IMG/VR virus record: IMGVR_UViG_3300008735_000058
Span: 1 to 32,306 of that record
Origin: a virus
Reading direction: 5' to 3' (one strand)
DNA length: 32,306 nt
The position numbers were made by a program, and so were the translations under genes. Positions 8,588-15,104 of this stretch are shown one piece after another. Position 1 is the first letter of the stretch. Each line of letters begins with the position of its first letter. The notes under the pieces were generated by a model that was given only the letters and a program-made list of their open reading frames with translations, searched no databases and had not been told where the DNA came from.

Positions 8588-9152
8588 CTTCCATAAATAT
8601 ACTTATGTCACCGAGGGTAGTCTACAGGATCACTTAGTTCCTGCGTTAAGCAAGGTAGGCTTGTCTTTGGTCGGAAGTGTAAGTGAGATGAAAGTTGATG
8701 AAAAAAAGGGAGGAGTGTACGTTGAATTTACTTACAACCTTACTCATCAGAGTGGGGCAATTTGGCCGTGGCCTATTAAGTACTGGGGCTATGGACAGGA
8801 CAAGGGTGATAAGGCTATTTATAAAGCCTATACTGGGGCTAACAAGTATGCCCTGTTCAAACTGTTTCAGATTGCTACTGGGGATGACCCCGAGGCTGAT
8901 GTTGCCACAGACATTAATGCCGAAAGTTCCCCAGTGGGGAAAGTGGTTGAGGCAATAGGTGGGGAGAGCCAGAAAGCTGTGACAGCTTATCTTATGAATC
9001 GCTTTCCTAATAACCCTAAGAACCGAACTGCGTTGCTGAAAAGCTACGTTAGTAAGACGAAGAGCCAGATGGAAGCAGGCAAGGTAGCCGATGTTTCCGA
9101 CTTGACAGAGCAAGATTGCTCTGCTATATTAACCATCATTGAGAAGGAGTAA
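8451..9152 (+). CDS. erf: ERF-superfamily single-strand annealing protein
   Basis: This 233-residue protein starts at ATG 8451 with GAGGAG 8 bases upstream. Residues 18-150 carry the ERF pattern: an early helix (ALVEVMRDVRYVQKTGRNDF), HKYTYVTEGSLQDHLVPAL, SLVGSVSEM, then a beta-strand with WPWPIKYWGYGQDKGDKAIY and KAYTGANKYALFKLFQIATG. Such proteins anneal complementary single strands during phage recombination and genome circularisation. The partner exonuclease is two genes upstream and SSB is next, the classic annealing module. The C-terminal about 80 residues are charged helices. Its first 137 bases are shared with the preceding ORF. Confidence 0.92.
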   Translation: MTQTTEHQEAVQTIPVPVEKHVAVITQALVEVMRDVRYVQKTGRNDFHKYTYVTEGSLQDHLVPALSKVGLSLVGSVSEMKVDEKKGGVYVEFTYNLTHQSGAIWPWPIKYWGYGQDKGDKAIYKAYTGANKYALFKLFQIATGDDPEADVATDINAESSPVGKVVEAIGGESQKAVTAYLMNRFPNNPKNRTALLKSYVSKTKSQMEAGKVADVSDLTEQDCSAILTIIEKE

Positions 9153-9157
9153 TAAAG

Positions 9158-9511
9158 ATGTCATCATTTAACGGTGTTACATTTATGGGCAACCTGACAA
9201 GGGACCCGGAAACAACGTTCCTAAAGAATGACAAGACCGTAACTAAATTCGGGCTTGCCATGAATAGGAAGTACAAAACAGGCGATGAAACAAGGGAAGA
9301 AGTTTGTTTCATTGATGTCGAATTCTGGGGCAAGCGGGGGGAAACTATCTCCGAATACTTCAAGAAGGGTTCGCCAATTCTTGTGAATGGTAGTTTGAAG
9401 CAGGACAACTGGGAGGACAAGGAGACTGGGGCTAAACGCTCTAAACACCTTGTTTCCGGTAAGGAGTTTGCGTTTGTCGGCAAGAAAGAGACAGCAGACG
9501 TACCATTCTAA
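9158..9511 (+). CDS. ssb: Single-stranded DNA-binding protein
   Basis: This 117-residue OB-fold SSB starts at ATG 9158 after GAAGGAG. The family pattern is plain: NGVTFMGNLTRDPETTF, TKFGLAMNRKYKTGDE, ETREEVCFIDVEFWGKRGE, SPILVNGSLKQDNWEDKETG. It ends in ADVPF, close to the acidic DDIPF tip through which bacterial SSB recruits partner proteins. It is short of bacterial SSB (about 170) because the flexible linker is nearly missing. It is the third part of an exonuclease, annealing protein and SSB set. A GC-rich hairpin follows. Confidence 0.95.
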   Translation: MSSFNGVTFMGNLTRDPETTFLKNDKTVTKFGLAMNRKYKTGDETREEVCFIDVEFWGKRGETISEYFKKGSPILVNGSLKQDNWEDKETGAKRSKHLVSGKEFAFVGKKETADVPF

Positions 9512-9516
9512 TAGTT

Positions 9517-9537
9517 GGGGGGCGTAAAGCCCCCCTT
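9517..9537 (+). terminator. GC-rich hairpin after ssb (possible terminator)
   Basis: GGGGGGC (9517-9523) pairs perfectly with GCCCCCC (9529-9535) around loop GTAAA. The following run is weak (TTCACCTTAAATTTA). It may stop or pause transcription or protect the upstream message; the next gene's ribosome-binding site begins at about 9553, so partial read-through is likely. Confidence 0.6.
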
Positions 9538-9561
9538 CACCTTAAATTTATGGAGGACGTT

Positions 9562-9786
9562 ATGAGTAAAAAGAAAACAGCTACAAGAGGAAGACCGCTT
9601 GGGACGGAGATGCCTAAAGACCTAAAGGCTATCAAGACTATTTCAGATGTTTTAATAGATCTTGATGATCCTAATGTTGTAGAGCGTGTAACGTGGTATG
9701 TGAGGCAGGCAGTCGAATCTCATTATGAGAAGCTTGGTTACATGTCAGGGTTACAGTGTTGTGATGGAGGTGACGATAATGAGTAA
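9562..9786 (+). CDS. Small basic protein with AT-hook-like N-terminus
   Basis: This 74-residue protein starts at ATG 9562, chosen over ATG 9550 because GGAGGAC sits 3 bases upstream. The N-terminus is basic and holds TRGRPLG, close to the GRP core of AT-hook DNA-binding peptides. The middle (IKTISDVLIDLDD, then VVERVTWYVRQAVESHYEKL) reads as two helices. It overlaps the next gene by 8 bases. A DNA-binding accessory role in replication is suggested by composition and position only. Confidence 0.7.
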   Translation: MSKKKTATRGRPLGTEMPKDLKAIKTISDVLIDLDDPNVVERVTWYVRQAVESHYEKLGYMSGLQCCDGGDDNE

Positions 9787-10132
9787 AGACCCGATGAGTA
9801 ACGATGAAGTTCTTGATTTAGTAGGAGATTTTGTCTACAGTCAAGGACGTTTGAGCATGAATGAGGCAAAGGAACATGGTGACAGGGATATAACTAACTG
9901 GAATCCCGGAACCACATTACCAATAACTTTGAAGTGGCTTATGGATTGTCAAACACAATACGCTAAAGAGTTAGCAGTGCGTGATGCCGCTCTCAAAGAA
10001 ATACTGGGAGATAAATACAATGAGGCAATATTACGAGTGCAGGGTTTACGACCCAGAAGGCAACCTGAAAAAAGTGCACACGCCGGAAATGTTGATGAAA
10101 CGAGCGATGAAGCTGGGGACGCAGGATGCTGA
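9779..10132 (+). CDS. Small hypothetical protein in overlap cluster
   Basis: A 117-residue ORF starts at ATG 9779 with a textbook ribosome-binding site (GGAGGTGA at 9766). Residues about 1-80 look protein-like (NDEVLDLVGDFVYSQGRL, then an amphipathic helix AKELAVRDAALKEILGDKYN). The last 35 or so residues lie in the next ORF's DNA in another frame and are Arg/Glu/Ala-rich with no hydrophobic pattern. The true domain therefore probably ends near residue 80. I recognise no family. Confidence 0.65.
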   Translation: MSKDPMSNDEVLDLVGDFVYSQGRLSMNEAKEHGDRDITNWNPGTTLPITLKWLMDCQTQYAKELAVRDAALKEILGDKYNEAILRVQGLRPRRQPEKSAHAGNVDETSDEAGDAGC

Positions 10133-10274
10133 ACTCTACGAAAATAAAGACCCGAGCAAAAAGTTTGTTACAAGAAATCGCCCGTCTAGAGAGGAACTTG
10201 CCGAGATTGAAAGCCGAAACACGCTATGGAAAGTCAGCCAAGGAACGGCGTATAGCTTCGGAAGGCATACCTAG
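10020..10274 (+). CDS. Small hypothetical protein with YDPEGNLKK N-terminus
   Basis: From ATG 10020 (GGGAG 9 bases upstream) the frame encodes 84 residues, beginning MRQYYECRVYDPEGNLKKV, a compact beta-hairpin-like start of a kind seen in many small phage ORFs. An earlier start at 9981 in this frame would add 13 unconvincing residues. It overlaps its upstream neighbour by 113 bases and the next ORF by 149 bases. The well-formed N-terminus makes it likely real; its C-terminal half competes with the next ORF for the same DNA. Function unknown. Confidence 0.55.
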   Translation: MRQYYECRVYDPEGNLKKVHTPEMLMKRAMKLGTQDAELYENKDPSKKFVTRNRPSREELAEIESRNTLWKVSQGTAYSFGRHT

Positions 10275-10353
10275 GACCGAGGCTTTGATTAGGGAAAAGA
10301 AAAAAGATTACGCCAACCTTAACAAATTAGGAGGCTACGACTATGGCTCATAA
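10126..10353 (+). CDS. Small basic coiled-coil protein
   Basis: This 75-residue ORF begins at ATG 10126, overlapping the stop of the 9779 gene (ATGCTGA). It is highly charged and helical (SLLQEIARLERNLPRLKAET, then RTEALIREKKKDYANLNKLG), consistent with a short coiled coil. The ribosome-binding site is weak (GGGACGCAGG), but the overlap would allow coupling. Two-thirds of its DNA also encodes the end of the 10020 ORF in another frame, so at most one of the two may be strongly selected there. Function unknown. Confidence 0.5.
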   Translation: MLNSTKIKTRAKSLLQEIARLERNLPRLKAETRYGKSAKERRIASEGIPRTEALIREKKKDYANLNKLGGYDYGS

Positions 10354-10903
10354 TCCAGAGTTTTATTTACTACTTGACAAGATCGCCAAGATGCACGATA
10401 GTAAAAATGCGGACTACGCAAATAGTGACGACCCTTTTGCAAATTTCAGAATGTGTGAGAATATGGGTTTGGACGCATGGAAGGGTTGCTTAGTTCGTAT
10501 GGGCGATAAATTCCAACGTATTTCAGAGTTCGCCCGCAAGGGGACAGTCGAAAACGAAAAGATTGAAGACACCTTTTTGGACTTGGCTATTTATTCACTA
10601 ATAGGTCTGTTGTTGTACCAAGAAAAACATATAAAGACAGACTCAAACGATTTAGGGAGGGAAGAGCTTTATGGGACGTCTCACATCAGAATTGACAAAA
10701 ATACGGGCTTCGTTAGAGAGCTTACAGTTACAGAATCAAAGCCTATCACGGCAGATGGAGGAGTTAGCGAAGAAAAATGCGGTCCCTCTAGAGGTTCCAA
10801 AGAAGAGGGTATCGGCGAAAAAGCGGACTTATTCGAAGACTGCAACTCCACCTTCGTTTCTAGACCGGAAGACAGCGGAGAAGATATGGGAGGGGGTTCG
10901 TAA
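10343..10903 (+). CDS. DUF1599-like protein (nucleotide modification-associated domain 1)
   Basis: The start ATG 10343 follows AGGAGG. Residues 1-95 carry a recognisable pattern: KMHDSKNADYANSDDPFANF, then a helix ending in RMGDKFQRISEF, and IEDTFLDLAIYSLIGLLLY. This fits DUF1599, a family linked to nucleotide metabolism or modification and common in phages, where it is often near MazG-like enzymes. The family domain is about 90-100 residues, so the remaining 80 or so (Gly/Ser/Glu-rich) exceed it, and 233 bases of this gene lie inside the next gene in another frame. A role on nucleotide pools is family-level inference. Confidence 0.75.
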   Translation: MAHNPEFYLLLDKIAKMHDSKNADYANSDDPFANFRMCENMGLDAWKGCLVRMGDKFQRISEFARKGTVENEKIEDTFLDLAIYSLIGLLLYQEKHIKTDSNDLGREELYGTSHIRIDKNTGFVRELTVTESKPITADGGVSEEKCGPSRGSKEEGIGEKADLFEDCNSTFVSRPEDSGEDMGGGS

Positions 10904-11165
10904 TGTCTCGGGGAGCAGACGGGAGCCGAACTTATCCAAGTGGGCCGAAGACATTCGTAAGCTCAAGAACAGGGAGAAGGTCAGTGATTCCAGAATTTTG
11001 GAAGTATTCAACTTCGCAAATACTGATAGCTTCTGGAAGACCAACGTTCTTAGTGCGGGGGGGCTATCGAAACATTGGGTCATGCTTTCAGCCAGAGTTA
11101 ATTCGAAGGCCGAAGAAAAGGGTAGTGACCACTCGGAGTTCATTAGAAATCTTATAAAATCTTAG
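10671..11165 (+). CDS. Replication-initiation-like protein with coiled-coil N-terminus
   Basis: This 164-residue protein starts at ATG 10671 with GGGAGG 14 bases upstream. Residues 1-36 form a coiled coil (IRASLESLQLQNQSLSRQME). A Lys/Arg/Ser linker follows, then a folded domain at about 85-164. The segment TDSFWKTNVLSAGGLSKHWV matches the FW-x-x-N-I-L-S-P-x-x-L-x-K-x-W pattern found at the end of phage replication initiators and DnaT-like proteins. It lies upstream of the DnaB-type helicase, so a helicase-loading or initiation role is plausible. Its first 233 bases overlap the preceding ORF. Confidence 0.7.
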   Translation: MGRLTSELTKIRASLESLQLQNQSLSRQMEELAKKNAVPLEVPKKRVSAKKRTYSKTATPPSFLDRKTAEKIWEGVRNVSGSRREPNLSKWAEDIRKLKNREKVSDSRILEVFNFANTDSFWKTNVLSAGGLSKHWVMLSARVNSKAEEKGSDHSEFIRNLIKS

Positions 11166-11174
11166 GGGGGACGT

Positions 11175-11417
11175 ATGGATAAAACAAAATTTGTGTTAAC
11201 AATTTTAGTATCCGCCTTTATAGTATGCTTAGTAATATTCTATCTTATGTGGCGAGAGCCTGACGCCAGATTAACCTCGGAGCTTCGTGCGGGGCATAAT
11301 GAAACCTTGGAACTGGGTTTTTCTATTGCTGATATAAGGCGTGAATTAGGTGATAAAAATTGGGAGTTTGTCCACTGTACACCAACTAATAAAGATTGCG
11401 GGAGGTTAGATGACTAG
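11175..11417 (+). CDS. Small single-pass membrane protein
   Basis: This 80-residue protein starts at ATG 11175 behind GGGGGGACGT. Residues 6-26 are strongly hydrophobic (FVLTILVSAFIVCLVIFYLM), one membrane segment after a short basic start, followed by a polar tail with two Cys. It overlaps the next gene by 8 bases. No lysis or immunity motif is recognised; small inner-membrane proteins of early phage operons often affect host physiology, but nothing specific can be said. Confidence 0.75.
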   Translation: MDKTKFVLTILVSAFIVCLVIFYLMWREPDARLTSELRAGHNETLELGFSIADIRRELGDKNWEFVHCTPTNKDCGRLDD

Positions 11418-11628
11418 ACTTATAGACACTATCCACGTTAAGCCCGTGCTGGAATATACGCTTCCAGTGCGTGTTGACAAATATACCAAGTCCTTGGTAC
11501 AGCAAGTGGCTAAGAACGCTAATGTATCGCAGTCTGAATTATTGAGGCGTATCGTGGCCTATGGATTAAAAACCTATTTCACCGAGATTACAGACGTTAA
11601 GGAGGAGAAATGTCTAAAATCGGAGTAG
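11410..11628 (+). CDS. Ribbon-helix-helix DNA-binding protein
   Basis: This 72-residue protein starts at ATG 11410 with GGGAGG upstream. Residues 15-57 have the ribbon-helix-helix layout: a beta-strand (EYTLPVRVDKYT), helix 1 (SLVQQVAKNANV), the SQSELLRR turn and helix 2 (RRIVAYGLKTYF). Such proteins are dimeric transcription regulators or antitoxins; no toxin gene is adjacent. It is the only clear repressor candidate in the window and could bind the dyads near 14777, 18511 or 18599, which is inference. Confidence 0.8.
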   Translation: MTRLIDTIHVKPVLEYTLPVRVDKYTKSLVQQVAKNANVSQSELLRRIVAYGLKTYFTEITDVKEEKCLKSE

Positions 11629-12194
11629 TTGGGATGTCCAGCTTATCTCTACAGGACTGCCCACTCCACGACCCCACAAGTATTGGGGATGACTGGATGT
11701 TTTATGGGTTGCCTTGGCATGATGAGTTTTACCAGTTATTTGATGTATGCTTTGAGATGCACCCTTGGGAAGAATTGCAGAAGTCTCATGCTAAGCGTCC
11801 TCCAGATTACAAGGGACGCTTGAACTTGCTCTCACAGAGCCAAGCATTATTTATGCAGAAATTAGTCCCAGATGTCCCTGAGGCTCTTGTGTACCCGTTA
11901 GGTGATATTGTGGGCCAGTTGGGCATAGATTACTTTAATTCATCTATTGCATACGCTATGGCTATGGCTATTTGCAATAAACCTTCAGAAATATCAATCT
12001 GGGGGGTTGACATGACGGCCACAGAGGAGTATGCTGTCCAACGTCCTAACATGGAGTTCTTGATAGGACTGGCGGTAGGCAGGGGGATTGACGTTAAAAT
12101 ATCCAATTATTCGCCATTATGTAAGTTTGATACAACTGGCATCCATTTAGGTAACATGGAGATGGAGTACAAAGAGAGGTATGGGTGGCTATGA
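11610..12194 (+). CDS. Conserved phage protein, Rossmann-like (DUF115-like)
   Basis: This 194-residue protein starts at ATG 11610 after AAGGAGGAG. It opens with a beta-turn-helix (KIGVVGMSSLSL), then has WMFYGLPWHDEFYQLFDVCF and FEMHPWEELQ, and later SIAYAMAMAICNKPSEISIW with GVDM. This resembles phage proteins related to the MptE/DUF115 or sugar-transferase-like Rossmann folds that read out a position, an object and a match. It is a family resemblance from memory only. No catalytic claim is made. It overlaps the upstream gene by 19 bases. Confidence 0.6.
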   Translation: MSKIGVVGMSSLSLQDCPLHDPTSIGDDWMFYGLPWHDEFYQLFDVCFEMHPWEELQKSHAKRPPDYKGRLNLLSQSQALFMQKLVPDVPEALVYPLGDIVGQLGIDYFNSSIAYAMAMAICNKPSEISIWGVDMTATEEYAVQRPNMEFLIGLAVGRGIDVKISNYSPLCKFDTTGIHLGNMEMEYKERYGWL

Positions 12195-12310
12195 GAATCC
12201 TGTGTATGTTGGGATTCCATAGGTGGAGTAAGTGGCAGGAGACATCTGACAAAATCCATCAACGCCGAATTTGCATCCGTTGCCAGCTACAGAAACAAAT
12301 AATCATCTAG
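12191..12310 (+). CDS. 39-residue zinc-ribbon-like microprotein
   Basis: A 39-residue gene starts at ATG 12191, overlapping the upstream stop by 4 bases (ATGA), so coupling is likely. It carries C5, then GFHRWSKW with H10, and a CxxC at C28 and C31, a compact zinc-ribbon-like set; the GFHRW...RxCxxC layout recurs in many tiny phage proteins. It fills the gap before the helicase gene. Function unknown. Confidence 0.65.
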   Translation: MRILCMLGFHRWSKWQETSDKIHQRRICIRCQLQKQIII

Positions 12311-12319
12311 GGAGGATGA

Positions 12320-13612
12320 ATGATAAACGCCACAGAACAGGAAAATGTAGTTTTAAGCTGTATTCTAAGGAAACCTACGCTCATTCACAGGGCTAGCACC
12401 ATTTTAGAGTCTGGTGATTTTAGCGACAATAGGGCAAGGGTGATCTATATGTGTATGCTTTCCCTGATGCGGGATGGTCAGAGCGTAGACTTCCTATCAA
12501 TCATAGAAAGAGCTAAACAGCTAAAGTTCCCACCCCCTACGGTACAGGAGTTATCTGTTTTAGAGGACTTTACATGGACCGCAGAGGTATTTGGGCAAGC
12601 ATCATCCACGGTCAAAGAAGATTCGGTGGTACGGAAAATTCGGATTCTATGTGAACACATTAGTAAGCAGGCAGGCGATCAAAAGGCAAGCGACATCCTT
12701 AGTGACATCCAGAAACGCACTACGGCACTCTGTATGGACTTAGATTCGTGTTCTGGGGATGATGGAGTACTTACCCCCGCTGACAGTTCTGAACTGGCTT
12801 TAGAGTTGATCAGGGACAGGATGGCTAACCCCGGTGTGCAGGGGCCACAGATAGGATTTCCTACAATCGACCGTGCTATTAGGGGCTTAAGGCCAATTAA
12901 CATCGTATCTGGCGGTACTGGGGTCGGGAAAACCACTGTTTCCTTGAGTATGGCAGTCAACCTTGGTATCCATCGTCAAGTTCCTACACTTTACCTGAAT
13001 TACGAAATGGATAAAGAGGAACTGATAGGTCGGATACAGGCTAATCTGTCGAATACAACCCTAGATGAGGTAGAGACAGGAACATACGACCAGAAGACCG
13101 CTGAGAGGCTTATATCGGCATCTGAGTGTATTGGCAAGTGCAAATTGTTTCTTTCTGGGAATGAGCCAAAGACTATTGACCATACTATTAATCTGATACA
13201 CCAATACCATTCAGAGCATGGGATTAAGGTGGTTTTTATAGATTACTTAGGGGAAATAACCCCTGATAAGTTCAAAACTGACAATAGGGAGTCTGATTAT
13301 GCCACATTCAGTCGTTGGGTACAAACTATCAAAGATGAATGCAGTCCTCTCGGAATCAAAGCTGTCATCTTGTCTCAACTTACCAGAGATGCTGACGATA
13401 ATCCTAAACTTAACCAAGTCGCAGGAAGCATTGACATCGCAAGAAAAGCGAATACATTTATTGTTCTTGGATATGATAAGAATATTGCTCAAACGCACGG
13501 ATTAAATTGTAACCCTAATTTCATGAAAATAGTGAAGAATAGGGCTGGGCGTTCGCCAGTCACAGTCCCTATATCGTTTAACGGTGACTATCAGCAGGTG
13601 AGGGAGAACTAA
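12320..13612 (+). CDS. dnaB: DnaB-type replicative helicase
   Basis: This 430-residue protein starts at ATG 12320 after GGAGGATGA. The N-terminal domain (residues 6-115) matches the DnaB primase-binding region (EQENVVLSCILRKPTLIHRA, then VIYMCMLSLMRDGQ). The RecA-like domain has Walker A GGTGVGKTTVSLS at about 197-209, DnaB-like TLYLNYEMDKEELIGR, Walker B KVVFIDYLGEI near 310, and VILSQLTRDADDNP. It unwinds DNA 5' to 3' at phage forks. It is shorter than E. coli DnaB (471). Its P-loop DNA contains the 33-bp sequence also found in the virion gene at 784-816. Confidence 0.95.
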   Translation: MINATEQENVVLSCILRKPTLIHRASTILESGDFSDNRARVIYMCMLSLMRDGQSVDFLSIIERAKQLKFPPPTVQELSVLEDFTWTAEVFGQASSTVKEDSVVRKIRILCEHISKQAGDQKASDILSDIQKRTTALCMDLDSCSGDDGVLTPADSSELALELIRDRMANPGVQGPQIGFPTIDRAIRGLRPINIVSGGTGVGKTTVSLSMAVNLGIHRQVPTLYLNYEMDKEELIGRIQANLSNTTLDEVETGTYDQKTAERLISASECIGKCKLFLSGNEPKTIDHTINLIHQYHSEHGIKVVFIDYLGEITPDKFKTDNRESDYATFSRWVQTIKDECSPLGIKAVILSQLTRDADDNPKLNQVAGSIDIARKANTFIVLGYDKNIAQTHGLNCNPNFMKIVKNRAGRSPVTVPISFNGDYQQVREN

Positions 13613-14053
13613 ATGCCTACATACGAAACGGAGCAAGACCGTAAGAATGAACTAAAGGTTGGTTTGGCAGTAGCGGATAAGTTGGGGTACAGGGCTACAC
13701 AGATGCCAAAATATTCACCTTGGGACTTTGAGTTGTTTGGTAGTGGTAAACTCCAAGGGATTGTTGAGGTTAAATGGAAGGAAAGGATTCGCTTTGGCCA
13801 ATTTGATGATGTTTATTTAGATTTATCCAAATGGGTTAACTGTTTGGAGAAGGCTAAAAAAAATACTTGCGTTCCTTTCTGGCTTGCGGTAAAGTTCAAG
13901 GACGGTATATATATGACTGAAACAGATATACCGACACCGACAGGGTGTACTATGGAACAAAGAGATGGCAGGGAGGAGAAGGTATTGGTTCTTAGGATAG
14001 GGATGAAGACCTTCCAACCGTTAAGTTATTTTGAGCAAAGACCTTTATGGTAG
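13613..14053 (+). CDS. PD-(D/E)XK resolvase-like nuclease
   Basis: This 146-residue protein follows the helicase with no gap. It shows the PD-(D/E)XK core: a helix at 9-25, Asp in YSPWDFEL (D38), and the EVK motif GIVEVKWKER (E52, K54), then DDVYLDLSKW. The size and layout suit a Holliday-junction-resolvase or phage endonuclease fold used to resolve branched replication intermediates before packaging. It is distinct from the one at 15040. Nuclease identity rests on motifs only. Confidence 0.75.
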   Translation: MPTYETEQDRKNELKVGLAVADKLGYRATQMPKYSPWDFELFGSGKLQGIVEVKWKERIRFGQFDDVYLDLSKWVNCLEKAKKNTCVPFWLAVKFKDGIYMTETDIPTPTGCTMEQRDGREEKVLVLRIGMKTFQPLSYFEQRPLW

Positions 14054-14278
14054 ACAGCCCCAGTTCACGGCAAAGCTACCTGTCGGGTGTCGGGGGCAAA
14101 ATCGGCACCATTTGAGGGCGTTGACGGAGGACAACGTAAGGTAGCAATCCTCCCCAAATTAGCAACTAGCCTCACCCCCTATATTATAAATATAACCTGT
14201 ATAGAGAGCTATCTGGGTGGTGTTTATACCTATATCTTGTGTCGAGATCAGGGGGTGGGGCTTTTATATTGGGGAAAA
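14054..14278. other. Non-coding region with possible promoter and structured leader
   Basis: About 225 bases lack a convincing gene. A weak promoter may lie at TTAGCA (14159-14164), 17-base spacer, TATTAT (14182-14187). Near its start a hairpin can form at 14195-14218 (9 bp with one mismatch). Upstream, GGAGGA (14126-14131) can pair with TCCTCC (14148-14153), and GCCCC (14057-14061) with GGGGC (14093-14097). Nothing here is conclusive. A longer ORF through this stretch (from 14087) starts in non-coding-like sequence and is not used. Confidence 0.4.
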
Positions 14279-14524
14279 ATGGAAATCAACGTTCTTAGCT
14301 TAGCTGAAACCTATGGGTGGACTCTCTTTATGACGCTGTGGGCGGCTTGGACTGTAAAACAGATAAACAGGGGGCTATGGTATGGGGTATATTCTGGCTT
14401 AGTCTGTAATTCATGTTTCCTTTATCACTGGTGGTTAACTGGGCAGTATGGTTTTCTTGTGGGGGACCTGATATTTACCGTTACATATTTGACTGAAATT
14501 AGGCATAACCGGGGGACGAGATGA
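14279..14524 (+). CDS. Small multi-pass membrane protein
   Basis: Read from ATG 14279 (GGGG upstream), 81 residues. Two or three hydrophobic segments are visible (WTLFMTLWAAW, YGVYSGLVCNSCFLYHWWLT, FLVGDLIFTVTYL). Tryptophan and tyrosine are abundant at the segment ends. The topology is holin-like, but the position among early genes rather than beside lysis genes makes holin only one possibility. Its stop overlaps the next start by 4 bases. Confidence 0.6.
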   Translation: MEINVLSLAETYGWTLFMTLWAAWTVKQINRGLWYGVYSGLVCNSCFLYHWWLTGQYGFLVGDLIFTVTYLTEIRHNRGTR

Positions 14525-14700
14525 AATGTAAGGAATGCGTATATTGGGAATGGCCAGATAATAAAATGGGTTTATGCAAGAAGACAGTGAGTGACGTTGG
14601 ACGTGAGGGTATGGTCACTATGTCGGATGATGGCTGGGAGGCCGGCATATATACAGGGCCGGAATTTGGGTGTATTCACTACGAAAAAGAGCCAGAATGA
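14521..14700 (+). CDS. 59-residue Cys-rich microprotein
   Basis: Starts at ATG 14521, overlapping the upstream stop (ATGA). It has CKECVYW (C3, C6), C19 and a late C51 in EFGCIHYEK, a zinc-binding-like spacing. The same C3, C6, C19 spacing occurs in the protein at 15350, so the two may be paralogues. It is the last gene before the dyad-rich region at 14706. Function unknown. Confidence 0.7.
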   Translation: MKCKECVYWEWPDNKMGLCKKTVSDVGREGMVTMSDDGWEAGIYTGPEFGCIHYEKEPE

Positions 14701-14705
14701 AAATC

Positions 14706-14791
14706 TTGTCAAGTAAAATCGTAAACTTTATTTTCTTTACCAGACTGGTCGATTTAGCTTGACAACGTTTGAAATGTATGAGACACTCATA
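14706..14791. promoter_or_regulatory. Nested dyads around a -35-like box (operator candidate)
   Basis: TTGTCAAGTAAAATCG (14706-14721) and CGATTTAGCTTGACAA (14750-14765) form an inverted repeat with 14 of 16 positions matching. ACCAGACTGGT (14739-14749) and TATGAG-ACA-CTCATA (14777-14791) are further dyads. TTGACA at 14759-14764 looks like a -35 box, and the third dyad covers where a -10 would be (GACACT at the 17-base spacing is poor). The gene at 14913 lies downstream. The 17 bases 14707-14723 recur at 30157-30173. A repressor-bound promoter region is the simplest reading. Confidence 0.5.
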
Positions 14792-14912
14792 ATGAGAAAA
14801 AGATGTCCAAAAAATAGTTTAACCTGTTAAATCCTCCCAGAAAAAAAATATATTAACTCTGAGCGTAAGCGAAGAGAATGAAATTTAAATCTTTTGATTT
14901 TTAAGGAAGAGT

Positions 14913-15104
14913 ATGCCTAAAAAAGCTAAAATGTGTTATATTTGTGACAGGGTATTTTTTGAAAATGGTATAACACATGAAGTTTTGGATGATAAGACGG
15001 TGTGTACTCAATGTTGTGTAATGAGAGGACTGGGAAGTTATGGCGAGTCGTTCCAAGATCAAAGGTTCGAGAGTAGAGAGGGAGATAGTCAAGCTATTCA
15101 CTGA
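14913..15104 (+). CDS. Small zinc-finger-like protein
   Basis: This 63-residue protein starts at ATG 14913 with AAGGAAGAG upstream. It has two CxxC-type pairs (C8 and C11 in MCYICDRVFF, C31 and C34 in TVCTQCCVM), consistent with a zinc finger. The end (from about residue 44) is polar and overlaps the next gene by 65 bases, again in the +1 phase. Function unknown. Confidence 0.65.
   Translation: MPKKAKMCYICDRVFFENGITHEVLDDKTVCTQCCVMRGLGSYGESFQDQRFESREGDSQAIH

Noticed and set aside
10903-11157. 84-residue ORF inside the 10671 gene
   Set aside because: It has a fair ribosome-binding site (GGGAGGGGG) but lies wholly within a better-supported gene, with Arg/Ser/Gly-rich content and no fold pattern.
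14759-14793. Promoter with TTGACA and CATAAT
   Set aside because: The spacing is 23 bases, too long for sigma70; only an operator region is proposed.
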